Shown: positions 16,909 to 27,050, numbered from the stretch's first letter. The stretch is 64,000 nt of DNA from Streptomyces hyderabadensis (GCF_020404845.1 NZ_JAIOJZ010000028.1:1-64000); one strand, 5' to 3'. A program made the numbers and translations. Notes: generated by a model not told the origin, from the sequence alone.

Positions 16909-18570
16909 ATGAGCCCCGTCCTCGCCGGCGTGCTCCAGCTGCTCGCGCTCATGGCCGCGCTGGCGCTCGCCTACGTCCCCCTCGGCAACTACCTGGCCAA
17001 GGTCTACTCCTCGTCCAAGCACCTGCGGGTCGAGAGGTGGATCTACAAGGGCATCGGAGCGAACCCGGACACGGAGATGCGCTGGCCGGCGTACCTGCGC
17101 GGCGTCCTCGCCTTCTCCGTCGCCGGCGTCCTCTTCCTGTACCTGCTCCAGCGGCTGCAGGGCGTGCTGCCGGGCTCGCTCGGCTTCGCCTCCATCGACC
17201 CGGACCAGGCGTTCAACACCGCCGCGTCCTTCGTGGCCAACACCAACTGGCAGTCGTACTACGGCGAGCAGGCCATGGGCCACGTCGTGCAGACCGCCGG
17301 CCTGGCGGTGCAGAACTTCGTGTCGGCCGCCGTCGGCATCGCCGTGGCCGTCGCCCTCGTCCGCGGTTTCGCCCGGTCCCGCACCGGTGAACTGGGCAAC
17401 TTCTGGGCCGACCTGGTCCGCGGTGTGGTCCGCGTCCTGGTGCCCATCGCCGTCGTCGGCGCCCTGATCCTGGTGGCCTGCGGTGTCATCCAGAACTTCT
17501 CCGGCATCCACGAGGTCGGCCAGTTCACCGGCGGCACGCAGGAGTGGAACGGGGGTGCGGTCGCCTCCCAGGAGGTCATCAAGGAGCTGGGCACCAACGG
17601 CGGCGGCTACTTCAACGCCAACAGCGCCCACCCCTTCGAGAACCCCACCCCGTTCACCAACCTGTTCGAGATCTTCCTGATCCTGCTGATCCCGGTCGCC
17701 CTGACCCGCACCTTCGGCGTCATGACCGGCTCGGTGCGGCAGGGGTACGCGATCCTCGCCACGATGGCCACCATCTGGGTCGGCTTCACGGCCCTGATGA
17801 TGTGGACCGAGTTCGCCCACCACGGCCCGGCGCTGCAGGCGGCCGGCGGCGCGATGGAGGGCAAGGAGGTCCGCTTCGGCATCGGCGGCTCGTCGATCTT
17901 CGCGGTGTCGACCACCCTGACCTCCACCGGCGCCGTGGACTCCTTCCACTCCTCCTACACCGGCCTGGGCGGCGGCATCACCATGCTCGGCATGATGCTG
18001 GGCGAGATCGCGCCCGGAGGCGTCGGATCCGGGCTCTACGGCATGCTGGTCATGGCGGTGATCGCGGTCTTCATCGCGGGGCTCATGGTGGGCCGCACCC
18101 CCGAGTACCTGGGCAAGAAGATCGGCACCCGCGAGATCAAGTTCGCGGCCTGCTACATCCTGATCACCCCGGCCCTGGTCCTGGTGTTCACGGCCGCCGC
18201 GATGGCGCTGCCCACGCCGGGCGACTCGATGACCAACAGCGGGGCGCACGGCTTCTCCGAGATCCTCTACGCCTACACCTCCGCCTCGAACAACAACGGC
18301 TCCGCCTTCGCCGGTCTGAACGCCGACACCCAGTGGTTCAACACCACCCTCGGCCTCGCCATGCTGCTCGGCCGCTTCCTGCCGATGGTGTTCGTCCTGG
18401 CCCTCGCGGGCTCGCTGGCCGGCCAGCAGCCGGTGCCGGCCACCAAGGGCACCCTGCGCACCGAGAAGCCCCTGTTCAGCGGGCTGCTGGTGGGCGCCGT
18501 CCTGATCATCACCGGGCTGACCTACTTCCCGGCCCTCGCCCTGGGCCCGCTCGCCGAGGGGCTGGCATGA
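16909..18570 (+). CDS. kdpA: K+-transporting ATPase subunit A
   Basis: 553 residues, the expected length, with about ten transmembrane helices. The ion-selectivity segments are visible, for example [20 protein letters not shown] and [15 protein letters not shown]. KdpA is the potassium-selective channel-like subunit that passes K+ under control of KdpB ATP hydrolysis. Its TGA overlaps a potential ATG of kdpB. No kdpD/kdpE sensor genes follow inside this window. Confidence 0.97.
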   Translation: MSPVLAGVLQLLALMAALALAYVPLGNYLAKVYSSSKHLRVERWIYKGIGANPDTEMRWPAYLRGVLAFSVAGVLFLYLLQRLQGVLPGSLGFASIDPDQAFNTAASFVANTNWQSYYGEQAMGHVVQTAGLAVQNFVSAAVGIAVAVALVRGFARSRTGELGNFWADLVRGVVRVLVPIAVVGALILVACGVIQNFSGIHEVGQFTGGTQEWNGGAVASQEVIKELGTNGGGYFNANSAHPFENPTPFTNLFEIFLILLIPVALTRTFGVMTGSVRQGYAILATMATIWVGFTALMMWTEFAHHGPALQAAGGAMEGKEVRFGIGGSSIFAVSTTLTSTGAVDSFHSSYTGLGGGITMLGMMLGEIAPGGVGSGLYGMLVMAVIAVFIAGLMVGRTPEYLGKKIGTREIKFAACYILITPALVLVFTAAAMALPTPGDSMTNSGAHGFSEILYAYTSASNNNGSAFAGLNADTQWFNTTLGLAMLLGRFLPMVFVLALAGSLAGQQPVPATKGTLRTEKPLFSGLLVGAVLIITGLTYFPALALGPLAEGLA

Positions 18571-18599
18571 CCACTCACACGCGGAAACAAGAGGACGCC

Positions 18600-20702
18600 A
18601 TGTCCACCGTCACCACCCCGGACCGGGCGCCGCACCACGACGCACCCACCGGGCACCAGCCCGAGCAGGGCCGCGTCGGCGCGGGCCTCTTCGACCCGAA
18701 GCAGCTGGTCAAGTCACTGCCCGACGCGTTCCGCAAGCTCGACCCGCGGGTGATGGTGAAGTCGCCCGTCATGTTCGTCGTCCTCGTCGGATCCGTCCTG
18801 ACCACGGCCTTCTCCTTCGCGGACCCCGGCGACTGGTTCGGCTGGACGATCAGCGCCTGGCTCTGGCTGACCGTGCTCTTCGCCAACCTGGCGGAGGCGG
18901 TCGCCGAGGGCCGCGGCAAGGCCCAGGCCGACACCCTGCGCAAGGCCAAGACCGACACCGTCGCCCGCCGTCTCGTCGACGGACGCGAGGAGCGGGTGCC
19001 CGGCACCGGGCTGCGCGTCGGCGACCTGGTGGTCTGCGAGGCCGGCGACATCGTCCCCGGCGACGGCGACGTCGTCGAGGGCGTCGCCTCGGTCGACGAG
19101 TCGGCGATCACCGGGGAGTCGGCGCCCGTCATCCGCGAGTCCGGCGGCGACCGGTCCGCGGTCACCGGCGGCACGAAGGTGCTCTCCGACCGGGTCGTCG
19201 TACGGATCACCACCAAGCCGGGCGAGACCTTCATCGACCGGATGATCAACCTGGTCGAGGGCGCGGCCCGGCAGAAGACGCCGAACGAGATAGCGCTCAA
19301 CATCCTGCTGGCCTCGCTGACCGTCGTCTTCCTGCTGGCCTGCGCCACCCTCCCGCCGTTCGCCGACTACGCCGGCACCGAGCTGACCATGGTCGTGCTG
19401 GTGGCCCTGCTGGTCTGCCTGATCCCGACCACGATCGGCGCCCTGCTCTCCGCGATCGGCATCGCGGGCATGGACCGCCTGGTGCAGCGCAACGTACTGG
19501 CGATGTCGGGCCGCGCCGTCGAGGCCGCCGGTGACGTCTCCACGCTGCTCCTCGACAAGACCGGCACCATCACCCTCGGCAACCGGCAGGCCGCCGAGTT
19601 CGTGCCCGTGCGCGGGGTGACGGAGGCCGAGGTCGCCGACGCCGCCCAGCTCTCCTCGCTCGCCGACGAGACACCCGAGGGCCGCTCGATCGTCGTCCTC
19701 GCCAAGGAGAAGTACGGGCTGCGCGAGCGCCACCAGGGCGAACTCGTCGGCGCCGAGTGGATCGAGTTCACCGCCCAGACCCGGATGTCGGGCGTGGACG
19801 TGGACGGCCGCAAGGTGCGCAAGGGCGCGGCCGGTTCGGTCGCCGCCTGGGTCCGCGAGCGGGGCGGCCAGGTCGCCGACGACGCGGACACCACCACCGA
19901 CCGCATCTCCGCGGCGGGCGGCACCCCGCTGCTGGTGGCGGTCGAGGACGACCGCGGCGCGCGCGTCCTCGGGGTGATCCACCTCAAGGACGTCGTCAAG
20001 GACGGCATGCGCGAACGCTTCGCGGAGCTGCGCCGCATGGGCATCAAGACGGTCATGATCACCGGCGACAACCCGCTGACCGCGAAGGCGATCGCGGACG
20101 AGGCGGGCGTCGACGACTTCCTCGCCGAGGCCACGCCCGAGGACAAGATGGCGCTGATCAAGCGGGAGCAGGCCGGCGGCAAGCTGGTCGCGATGACCGG
20201 CGACGGCACCAACGACGCCCCCGCGCTGGCCCAGGCGGACGTCGGCGTGGCCATGAACACCGGCACGTCGGCCGCCAAGGAGGCCGGCAACATGGTCGAC
20301 CTCGACTCCAACCCGACCAAGCTCATCGAGATCGTCGAGATCGGCAAGCAGCTGCTGATCACCCGCGGGGCGCTGACGACGTTCTCCATCGCCAACGACG
20401 TCGCCAAGTACTTCGCGATCATCCCGGCGCTCTTCGCGGCCGTCTACCCGGGCCTGGACAAGCTCAACATCATGGGCCTGTCCTCCCCGTCCTCCGCGAT
20501 CCTGTCCGCGGTGGTCTTCAACGCGCTGATCATCGTCGCGCTGGTCCCGCTCGCGCTGAAAGGCGTGCGCTACCGGCCCATGAGCGCCGACCGGATGCTG
20601 CGCCGCAACCTCGCCGTGTACGGACTGGGCGGTCTGATCGCCCCGTTCGCCGGCATCAAGATCATCGACCTGCTCGTCTCGCTCATCCCCGGAATCGGTT
20701 GA
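18600..20702 (+). CDS. kdpB: K+-transporting P-type ATPase subunit B
   Basis: 700 residues from ATG 18600, preceded by GAGGA; an in-frame ATG at 18567 overlapping the kdpA stop is a possible alternative. P-type ATPase motifs: [20 protein letters not shown] (phosphorylated Asp), [14 protein letters not shown] and [21 protein letters not shown]. It hydrolyses ATP to drive high-affinity K+ uptake with KdpA and KdpC. Confidence 0.97.
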   Translation: MSTVTTPDRAPHHDAPTGHQPEQGRVGAGLFDPKQLVKSLPDAFRKLDPRVMVKSPVMFVVLVGSVLTTAFSFADPGDWFGWTISAWLWLTVLFANLAEAVAEGRGKAQADTLRKAKTDTVARRLVDGREERVPGTGLRVGDLVVCEAGDIVPGDGDVVEGVASVDESAITGESAPVIRESGGDRSAVTGGTKVLSDRVVVRITTKPGETFIDRMINLVEGAARQKTPNEIALNILLASLTVVFLLACATLPPFADYAGTELTMVVLVALLVCLIPTTIGALLSAIGIAGMDRLVQRNVLAMSGRAVEAAGDVSTLLLDKTGTITLGNRQAAEFVPVRGVTEAEVADAAQLSSLADETPEGRSIVVLAKEKYGLRERHQGELVGAEWIEFTAQTRMSGVDVDGRKVRKGAAGSVAAWVRERGGQVADDADTTTDRISAAGGTPLLVAVEDDRGARVLGVIHLKDVVKDGMRERFAELRRMGIKTVMITGDNPLTAKAIADEAGVDDFLAEATPEDKMALIKREQAGGKLVAMTGDGTNDAPALAQADVGVAMNTGTSAAKEAGNMVDLDSNPTKLIEIVEIGKQLLITRGALTTFSIANDVAKYFAIIPALFAAVYPGLDKLNIMGLSSPSSAILSAVVFNALIIVALVPLALKGVRYRPMSADRMLRRNLAVYGLGGLIAPFAGIKIIDLLVSLIPGIG

Positions 20703-20707
20703 CCGCC

Positions 20708-21385
20708 ATGAACACCTCCGTCACCAACGCCGCCCGCCTGCTGGCCGCGGGACTGCGCGCCCTCCTCGTCCTGACCGTGGTCACCGGCATCGTCTACCCG
20801 CTCGCCGTCACCGGCGTCGCCCAGGGGCTGTTCCCCGGCAAGGCGAACGGCTCCGAGATCAAGGCGGACGGGAAGGTCGTCGGTTCCTCCCTGATCGGCC
20901 AGCAGTACAACCTGCCGCTGAAGAAGGGCCAGGAGACCCCCGAGCCGGACCTGAAGTGGTTCCAGGGCCGCCCCGCCAACGGCCTCGGCACCAACAGCGT
21001 CAACACCCAGTACAAGCTGATCCTGTCCGGGGCCACCAACCGCTCCGCCGACAACCCGGAACTCCTCCAGTGGGTGAAGGACGCCAAGGCCGCCGTCGTC
21101 AAGGACAACTCCGTACCCGGTCACCCCGTGCGGCCGTCCGACGTGCCCGCGGACGCGGTCACCTCCTCCGGCTCCGGCCTGGACCCGGACATCTCCCCGC
21201 AGTACGCCGACCTCCAGGTGCACCGGGTCGCCGCGAAGAACGGCCTGCCCGTGGACCGGGTCCAGAAGCTCGTCGACGAGCACACCACCTCCCGCACCCT
21301 CGGCTTCATCGGCGAACCGCGGGTGAACGTCCTGGAACTGAACATCGCGCTCAAGGAGCTGGTGGCCCCCGCGGCCGGGCGCTGA
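20708..21385 (+). CDS. kdpC: K+-transporting ATPase subunit C
   Basis: 225 residues with one N-terminal transmembrane helix (LRALLVLTVVTGIVYPLAVTG) and the family signatures GSSLIGQQ, VTSSGSGLDPDISPQYADLQ and GEPRVNVLELN. It binds KdpB and stabilises nucleotide binding in the complex. It lies 5 nt after kdpB. Confidence 0.96.
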   Translation: MNTSVTNAARLLAAGLRALLVLTVVTGIVYPLAVTGVAQGLFPGKANGSEIKADGKVVGSSLIGQQYNLPLKKGQETPEPDLKWFQGRPANGLGTNSVNTQYKLILSGATNRSADNPELLQWVKDAKAAVVKDNSVPGHPVRPSDVPADAVTSSGSGLDPDISPQYADLQVHRVAAKNGLPVDRVQKLVDEHTTSRTLGFIGEPRVNVLELNIALKELVAPAAGR

Positions 21386-21406
21386 GGCGCGGTTACAATC
21401 CGGGCC

Positions 21407-22351
21407 ATGGCCCTCACCGTGAGCGACGTGGAACGGTTCGAGGCCTCCAGGCACCGTCTGGAGGCCATCGCCTACCGCCTCCTCGGCTCCGCGAGCGAGG
21501 CGGAGGACGCCGTGCAGGAGACGTTCCTGCGCTGGCAGGCGGCCGACGTCGCGCGCGTCGAAGTCCCCGAGGCCTGGCTGACCAAGGTCCTCACCAACCT
21601 GTGCCTCAACCAGCTCACCTCGGCCCGCGCCCGGCGCGAGACCTACGTCGGCCAGTGGCTGCCCGAGCCGCTGCTGGCCGGCGACCCGATGCTCGGCCCC
21701 GCCGAGACGGCCGAGCAGCGCGAGTCGGTCTCCCTCGCGGTCCTCGCCCTGCTGGAGCGGCTCGCCCCGGCCGAGCGGGCGGTGTACGTCCTGCGTGAGG
21801 CGTTCGGCTACCCGCACCGGGAGATCGCCGCGATCCTCGACATCACCGAGGACGCCAGCCAGCAGACCCTGCACCGGGCCAGGAAGCACGTCGCGCAGGG
21901 CAGGGCGCGCACGGAGGTAGACGGGGCCGCCGCCCGGCGGATCGTCGACGAGTTCCTCGCGGCGGCCACCAGCGGCCGCACCGAACCGCTGGTCCGGCTG
22001 CTCACCCAGGACGCCGTGTCGATCGGCGACGGCGGCGGAAAGGTCCCGGCCCGCGCCAAGGCGTTCGAGGGCGCCCGCGCGGTGGCCACGTTCATGCGGG
22101 GCCTGTTCAAGCCCGGCAAGGCCAAGCGCGAGCTGACCGGCGGTCCCGCCGATATCTACGCCGTCACCGCCAACGGCGACCCCGCCGTGGTGGCCGTCGT
22201 GCACGGCCGGGTCATCGGGATCATGTGCCTGGAGGTCACGCCCGAGGGGCTCGCGGGCTTCCGCAACCAGGTCAACCCCGACAAGCTCGAACGCGCCACC
22301 CGCCGGTGGGCGGCCACCGACCACGGGGAACCTTTGCTTCAGGTCTTCTGA
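21407..22351 (+). CDS. ECF41-like sigma factor with SnoaL-type C-terminal domain
   Basis: 314 residues from ATG 21407. TACAAT lies 7 nt upstream, so the message is probably leaderless. Region 2 (RLLGSASEAEDAVQETFLRW) and region 4 (LAPAERAVYVLREAFGYPHREIA, then SQQTLHRARKHV) are followed by a ~110-residue SnoaL-like domain containing the DGGGK motif at 22030-22044, diagnostic of the ECF41 group. In that group the C-terminal domain, not a separate anti-sigma, controls activity. ECF41 genes sit beside an oxidoreductase, epimerase or decarboxylase, here an FAD oxidoreductase that is probably its target. Confidence 0.88.
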   Translation: MALTVSDVERFEASRHRLEAIAYRLLGSASEAEDAVQETFLRWQAADVARVEVPEAWLTKVLTNLCLNQLTSARARRETYVGQWLPEPLLAGDPMLGPAETAEQRESVSLAVLALLERLAPAERAVYVLREAFGYPHREIAAILDITEDASQQTLHRARKHVAQGRARTEVDGAAARRIVDEFLAAATSGRTEPLVRLLTQDAVSIGDGGGKVPARAKAFEGARAVATFMRGLFKPGKAKRELTGGPADIYAVTANGDPAVVAVVHGRVIGIMCLEVTPEGLAGFRNQVNPDKLERATRRWAATDHGEPLLQVF

Positions 22352-22357
22352 CCGTCA

Positions 22358-22372
22358 TGTGACGCAAGTCAC
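22358..22372 (+). promoter_or_regulatory. GTGAC-N4-GTCAC inverted repeat before the oxidoreductase gene
   Basis: GTGACGCAAGTCAC lies just after the sigma gene stop and about 95 nt before the oxidoreductase ATG. It may be part of the promoter or an operator. Confidence 0.35.
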
Positions 22373-22466
22373 TTCCTGCTCCTGTCAGGAATCCGCGGGC
22401 TGCCCGGTTCAAGGGGCGAGTCCCGCTGGAGAGAGCCCTCAGCGGCCGGAGACAAGGGAGCACGTC

Positions 22467-23663
22467 ATGCAGCACACCCCGCGGCACCGCATCGTCGTCC
22501 TGGGCGCCGGATACGCCGGAGCCGTCGCCGCCGGCCGTCTCGCCCGGCGGCTGCGGAGCGAGGACGCGGCCATCACCCTCGTCAACGCCGAGGCCCAGTT
22601 CGTCGAACGGGTCCGGATGCACCAGCTCGCCGTCGGCCAGGACCTCCGGGCCCGGCCGCTCGACGAGATGTTCGCCGGCACCGGCGTCGACGTGCGGATC
22701 GCCAAGGTCACCGCCGTGGACGCCGACCGGAAGACCGTCTCCGTCACCGACCCGGACGGCACCGGTGAACTGGAGTACGACACCCTCGTCTACGCCCTCG
22801 GCAGCGCCTGGAACCCCCAGGACGTCCCCGGTGTCCGGGAGCACGCCCACGAGCTGGCCGGGCGCCCGGGCGCGCTGCGGCTGCGCGCACGCCTGGCGGG
22901 ACTGGCGGCCGGCCGCTCCGTGGTCGTGGTCGGCGGCGGGCTCACCGGCCTGGAGACCGCGGCCGAGATCGCCGAGGCCCGCCCCGACCTCGCGGTGTCG
23001 CTCACCGCGAGCGGCGGCCTCGGCGACTGGCTCTCCCCCAGGGGCCGCCGCCACCTGCGGAAGGTTTTCGCCGCCCTCGGCATCACGGTGTACGAGGACG
23101 CCGCCGTCACGGCCGTGGCCGCGGACCACGTCGTCACCGCCGACGGCACGTCCGTACCGGCCGACGTCACGGTGTGGACCGCCGGGTTCGCCGTCCACCC
23201 GCTGGCGCGGGCCACCACCCTGGAGGTCACCGACACGGGCCGGATCGTGGTCGACGCGACCATGCGCTCGGTGTCCCACCCCGACGTGTACGCGGTCGGC
23301 GACGCGGCGCTGGCCGCGGGCCCCGGCGACAAGCCGCTCAGGATGTCGTGCGCCTCGGGCGTCCCCACCGCCTGGCAGGCCGCCGACGCCGTCGCGGCCC
23401 GGCTGACCGGCCGGAAGCTGCCGACCGTGACGCCGCGCTACTTCAACCAGTGCATCTCGCTGGGCCGCGGCCAGGGCCTGATCCAGTACGTCACCGCCGA
23501 CGACCGGGCCGTGCGCGGGGCGCTGACCGGACGGCTCGCCGCCCTCTACAAGGAACTCGTCTGCAAGTCCGCGGCCTGGGGCGTCGCCAACCCGACCCTC
23601 GGCATCCCGACCCGACGCCGTCCGGTCACGGCCCGCACCCCGGAGCCGGCGCCGACGGTCTGA
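22467..23663 (+). CDS. FAD-dependent NAD(P)H oxidoreductase (NDH-2-like)
   Basis: 398 residues from ATG 22467. The FAD-binding motif is VVLGAGYAGAVAAGRLA (residue ~10), the NAD(P)-binding motif VVVVGGGLTGLETAAEIAE (~155), and the second FAD motif HPDVYAVGDAAL (~275). It resembles type II NADH dehydrogenases and related disulfide-oxidoreductase-fold enzymes, but lacks the C-terminal membrane anchor, so it is probably soluble. It is the likely target gene of the adjacent ECF41-type sigma factor. Confidence 0.88.
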   Translation: MQHTPRHRIVVLGAGYAGAVAAGRLARRLRSEDAAITLVNAEAQFVERVRMHQLAVGQDLRARPLDEMFAGTGVDVRIAKVTAVDADRKTVSVTDPDGTGELEYDTLVYALGSAWNPQDVPGVREHAHELAGRPGALRLRARLAGLAAGRSVVVVGGGLTGLETAAEIAEARPDLAVSLTASGGLGDWLSPRGRRHLRKVFAALGITVYEDAAVTAVAADHVVTADGTSVPADVTVWTAGFAVHPLARATTLEVTDTGRIVVDATMRSVSHPDVYAVGDAALAAGPGDKPLRMSCASGVPTAWQAADAVAARLTGRKLPTVTPRYFNQCISLGRGQGLIQYVTADDRAVRGALTGRLAALYKELVCKSAAWGVANPTLGIPTRRRPVTARTPEPAPTV

Positions 23664-23694
23664 ACGGCGGCGGACCGGGCGGGGGCGGCCACGC

Positions 23695-24465
23695 TCAGCG
23701 CACCGGGAACCCGAAGGTGCGGCCCTGCTCCTTCAGCCAGGGCAGGACCTGCCGCAGCGCCTCGACGGTCTGGGTGCGGTCGCCCCCGGCGTCGTGGAAG
23801 AGGATGGTCGGCCCGTTGGGCAGCTCCCGCTGGACGGTGGCGACGATGGCGTCGGTGCCCGGCCGCTCGAAGTCCTTGGTGTCCACGTTCCAGCCCAGCG
23901 GGCGCATGCCGTGGGAGGCGGCGAGCTTGCGGCTGTAGGGGGTGAACGCCCCGCCGGGGGCCCGGTAGTACACCGGCCGGACGCCCCCGGACGCCTCGGT
24001 GATCATGCGCTCGGCGTCCAGGATCTCCTTGGACTGGTACGCCTCGGACTTCTTGTCCATGGCCGTGTCGTGCGACACCGAGTGGTCGCACAGCCGGTGC
24101 CCGGCGGCGACGACATCCTTCACGAGGTCCGGGTGGGCCTCGGCCTGAACGCCCGTCATGCAGAAGACGGCCTTCACCCCGTACTGGTCCAGCAGGTCCA
24201 GCACCTGCGGCGTCCACGCCGGGTCGGGACCGTCGTCGATGGTGATGTTCACGCCGCGCGGCCCGGCGTCCGAGGCGTGCGCGATGCTGATGTCGACCGG
24301 CTTGCCGCCCGGGGTGGCCGACGCGGAGGCCTGGGGCGTCGCGCCGCCGCCGACGGGGTCGGCCTGCGCGGTCCACACCGAGGCGCCGACGGCGAGCACC
24401 GTCACACCGAGCGCCGCCCCGACCACCTTGCCGTACCAGCCCCGTCCACCACCGTGCCGCGCCAT
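23695..24465 (-). CDS. Secreted polysaccharide deacetylase (NodB family)
   Basis: 256 residues from ATG 24465. An N-terminal signal or anchor helix (VVGAALGVTVLAVGASVW) precedes an Ala/Ser/Pro linker and the NodB domain. Metal and catalytic motifs are present: TIDDGPD, HSVSH, RAPGGAFTP and ILFHDAGGDR. It removes N- or O-acetyl groups from peptidoglycan, chitin-like or other wall polymers outside the membrane. Convergent with the oxidoreductase gene. Confidence 0.92.
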   Translation of the reverse strand: MARHGGGRGWYGKVVGAALGVTVLAVGASVWTAQADPVGGGATPQASASATPGGKPVDISIAHASDAGPRGVNITIDDGPDPAWTPQVLDLLDQYGVKAVFCMTGVQAEAHPDLVKDVVAAGHRLCDHSVSHDTAMDKKSEAYQSKEILDAERMITEASGGVRPVYYRAPGGAFTPYSRKLAASHGMRPLGWNVDTKDFERPGTDAIVATVQRELPNGPTILFHDAGGDRTQTVEALRQVLPWLKEQGRTFGFPVR

Positions 24466-24528
24466 GTCCGCCGCCCCGCCTTCGCGTAGTTCCTCGCCGC
24501 CGCTCCCCGAGCACCCCGGGGACCACAT

Positions 24529-24970
24529 GACAGGACGGGAGAAAGCTCCTCGGGGATCCGTCCGTTACGGATCACGGACAATCCCGGGGGAGTTCGCGGA
24601 CAACCGGGCGGCCGGGGCCCGCGCGCCACCCAGCGCGCGGAGGATGCGGACCAGGTCGGCGGGGGCCGCCGCGAGCCGCACCGCCCGGCCCGCGTCGTCG
24701 AGTTCGGCGACGTGCCGGCCGCGGCGTCCCCGTCGCCGCCCCGTGGACGCCGTACGGCCGTGCCGGTGAGCCGGCGCACCGGGACCGGCCGCGCCGCGAC
24801 CTCCCGGGACCGGGGTGCGCAACGACCGCGACCCGCAGGGGCCGCCTGCGCGGTGGACGGATACTCATCTCGCGGCCGACGGTCGTGCCCGCATCGTGCC
24901 CGCACCGTGTCCGCACGCCGCCACCGGCCGTACGGGACCTGCCGGATGCCTGGGTGCGGTGGGCCGCGCC
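24529..24970. other. Gap without a recognisable gene
   Basis: Several long frames are open here because of base composition, but none has a convincing ribosome site or family pattern. A minus-strand frame (24565-24822) contains ELDDAGRAVRLAAAPADLVRI, which could be a remnant of a small domain. It borders a series of truncated genes, so decay is likely. Confidence 0.4.
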
Positions 24971-25283
24971 TCAGGCGGAGGGCGCCGGTCCCGGCCGGCG
25001 GTCGCCCAGCGGGCGGCGCGCGGCCAGCACCGCCCCGAGCCCCTCCCGCAGGTCGGCGACGAAGTACCCGGGAACCTCCAGCGACGGGAAGTGTCCCCCG
25101 CGTTCGGCCACCGTCCAGCGGACGATGTTCCGGTACCGCTGCCGGGCCCAGGGGCGCGGGCACTTCTCGACGTCGCGGGGGTACATGGTGAGCGCCGACG
25201 GGACGTCGACCCGGAGTGCGGGGTCGAGCGAGTCGTGGCTCTCGTAGTAGATGCGGGCCGCCGACGCGCCGGTCGGGCTCCCT
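24971..25283 (-). pseudogene. Epoxide hydrolase, C-terminal fragment
   Basis: The minus strand encodes only the last ~100 residues of an epoxide-hydrolase-like alpha/beta hydrolase: TGASAARIYYESHDSLDP, VPSALTMYPRDVEKCPRPWA and the catalytic His region GGHFPSLEVPGYFVADLREG. The N-terminal 280-300 residues, including the nucleophile Asp, are missing. Homology stops at about 25283, where plus-strand DUF2690 sequence begins, so a deletion joined two unrelated genes. Confidence 0.7.
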
Positions 25284-25288
25284 TGTGC

Positions 25289-25681
25289 CACGGAGCCGCC
25301 TGCGAGGGCCGGGACCCGATGCGCCTGATCTGCGGCATCGGCCCCGACACCCTCGCCTCGCACCGCACCGCCACCGGCGCCCACGTCGAGCTGCGCCACA
25401 GCAAGAAGTGCGGTGCGAGCTGGGCCCGGACCTGGGGGACCGAGATCGGCGACCGGCTGGACGTCACGGCGGGCGGCCCGACCCACGAGGTGCGGATCGG
25501 GAACAAGGACGACGCGGCGGCCTTCATGTACACCGAGATGACGGAAGTGGGCCCCGGCAGCACCGTCCGGGCCTGCTTCCGCCCCGCGACGGCCGACGCC
25601 GAACGCGAGTGCTTCGAGGCCCGCGTGGGCGGGACCACCACAACCGGGCCGCGGGGGCTGGACACCGCCGGGGGTGAGTGA
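25289..25681 (+). pseudogene. DUF2690 domain protein, 5'-truncated
   Basis: The frame reads CHGAACEGRDPMRLICGIG, then TLASHRTATGAHVELRHSKKC, the core of DUF2690, usually found in secreted or HTH-linked actinobacterial proteins. It continues to a TGA at 25679-25681. There is no start codon with a ribosome site before the domain; the upstream sequence belongs to the antisense epoxide hydrolase remnant. ATG 25319 lies inside the domain. Confidence 0.6.
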
Positions 25682-26174
25682 CGTCCGGCCCTCGGACGTG
25701 CCGATGCCGCAGCGGGAAGACCTGGTGCTCGTCGACCAGAAGGGCCCGCTCGTCGCCGAGCGGATCGCCGCCACGTCCGCCGCGCAGCCCCTGGTCCGCC
25801 GTATCGGCACCGCGCTCGTCGACGCGGCAGCGGCGTTGACCGGCGGCGGTCGCCCGGACGACCCGGCGGCGGGCGACGCGTTGCTGCTCGCCCGTCTCCA
25901 GCTCATGATCTCGACGCCTGCCCTGTGGGCCAGGCACCTGGACGGCCACTACGCCCTCCAGCAAGCGATCGTCGACGCCCTGGGGGGCGACGTCACCGAT
26001 CCCGATGCGGAGTTCCGCGCCCGAGCGGCGGCCGGCGCCTGTCTGGCCGCCATGCACACGGCACTGGTGCGCTGGGCCGAGGACGAGGGGCGGACCGAGC
26101 TGCCCGATCTGATCGCGCAGGCGCTCGTCGCCGCCTTCGGTCCCGATGCCGTCGACACCGGCCCGGCCGGGTGA
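25674..26174 (+). pseudogene. TetR-family regulator lacking its DNA-binding domain
   Basis: 166 residues from GTG 25674. The protein begins just after where a TetR HTH should end (PMPQREDLVLVDQKGPLVAERI corresponds to FPTKEDLVL... of intact members). It contains only the helical ligand-binding domain (MftR-type C-terminal: ARAAAGACLAAMHTALVRWAED). About 55 N-terminal residues including the HTH are absent. It overlaps the end of the DUF2690 remnant, marking a second deletion junction near 25680. Confidence 0.6.
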
Positions 26175-26275
26175 GGAGCCCGCGACGTCGGCGCCCCGGG
26201 TGAGGTGTAGTGCGTCCGGCCCACGGCAGATTCCCCGCTCGTTGCCTACCGCTGTGATCGACTTTGTGCGCTTCG

Positions 26276-26317
26276 TTGACATTTCCCCCAGGAGGCCTAC
26301 CGTTGGGAGCGCTCCCA
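26276..26317 (+). promoter_or_regulatory. Promoter and CebR box of the AA10 monooxygenase
   Basis: TTGACA (26276-26281) and TACCGT (26298-26303) are separated by 16 bp. Immediately after is the perfect 14-bp palindrome TGGGAGCGCTCCCA (26304-26317), identical to the CebR operator of Streptomyces cellulose genes. A repressor bound there would block initiation until cello-oligosaccharides are present. Confidence 0.88.
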
Positions 26318-26351
26318 TAACAGTCGTGCAACTGGAAGGAGTTCCCCCCAC

Positions 26352-27026
26352 ATGCGCACACAGAGTCCGTTAACCGGGCGTTCGCGGTCGTCCCTCCGTC
26401 GCCCTCTCCAGGCGCTCGTCATGCTGTTCGCCGTGGTTGTCGGCGCACTGACCTGGTCGGCCCCCGCCCAGGCTCACGGCACTGTCGTCGGCCCCGCCAC
26501 CCGGGCGTACCAGTGCTGGAAGACGTGGGGCAGCAACCACACGAACCCGGCCATGCAGACCGAAGACCCCATGTGCTGGCAGGCCTTCCAGGCCAACGCC
26601 GACACCATGTGGAACTGGATGAGCGCGCTCCGCGACGGCCTCGGCGGCCAGTTCCAGGCGCGGACCCCCGACGGGACGCTCTGCAGCAACAACCTCTCCA
26701 GGAACGCCAGCCTGGACAAGCCCGGGCAGTGGAAGACCACCACCGTCGGCAACAACTTCTCGGTCCACCTGTACGACCAGGCGTCCCACGGTGCCGACTA
26801 CTTCAAGGTCTACGTGAGCAAGCAGGGCTTCGACCCCAAGACCCAGGCACTGGGCTGGGGCAACCTCGACTTCATCACGCAGACCGGCCGGTTCGCCCCG
26901 GCGCAGGACATCACGTTCCCCGTCCAGACTTCCGGTTACACCGGACACCACATCGTGTTCGTGATCTGGCAGGCCTCGCACCTCGACCAGGCCTACATGT
27001 GGTGCAGCGACGTGAACTTCGGCTGA
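26352..27026 (+). CDS. Lytic polysaccharide monooxygenase, AA10 family
   Basis: 224 residues from ATG 26352. A twin-Arg-rich signal region and hydrophobic core end in APAQA, so cleavage exposes His at residue 42, the first residue of the copper histidine brace. The second brace His is in TGHHIVFVIWQASHLDQAYM near the C terminus. There is no carbohydrate-binding module, so the mature enzyme is ~183 residues. It oxidatively cleaves crystalline cellulose or chitin outside the cell; the CebR box upstream points to cellulose. Confidence 0.95.
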   Translation: MRTQSPLTGRSRSSLRRPLQALVMLFAVVVGALTWSAPAQAHGTVVGPATRAYQCWKTWGSNHTNPAMQTEDPMCWQAFQANADTMWNWMSALRDGLGGQFQARTPDGTLCSNNLSRNASLDKPGQWKTTTVGNNFSVHLYDQASHGADYFKVYVSKQGFDPKTQALGWGNLDFITQTGRFAPAQDITFPVQTSGYTGHHIVFVIWQASHLDQAYMWCSDVNFG

Positions 27027-27050
27027 GCCGGGGAGCGTCACCCCCTCCAC

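Noticed and set aside
17544-20702. Very long frame running from kdpA into kdpB
   Set aside because: The kdpA-overlapping part is Arg/His/Pro-rich shadow; only the part from 18600 (or 18567) is KdpB.
20570-22324. Long minus-strand frame opposite kdpC and the sigma factor
   Set aside because: Low-complexity Gly/Ala/Arg/Asp shadow protein with no motifs; plus-strand genes are certain.
24565-24822. Small minus-strand protein in the gap after the deacetylase
   Set aside because: No start signal and only a short protein-like stretch; listed as an unexplained gap.
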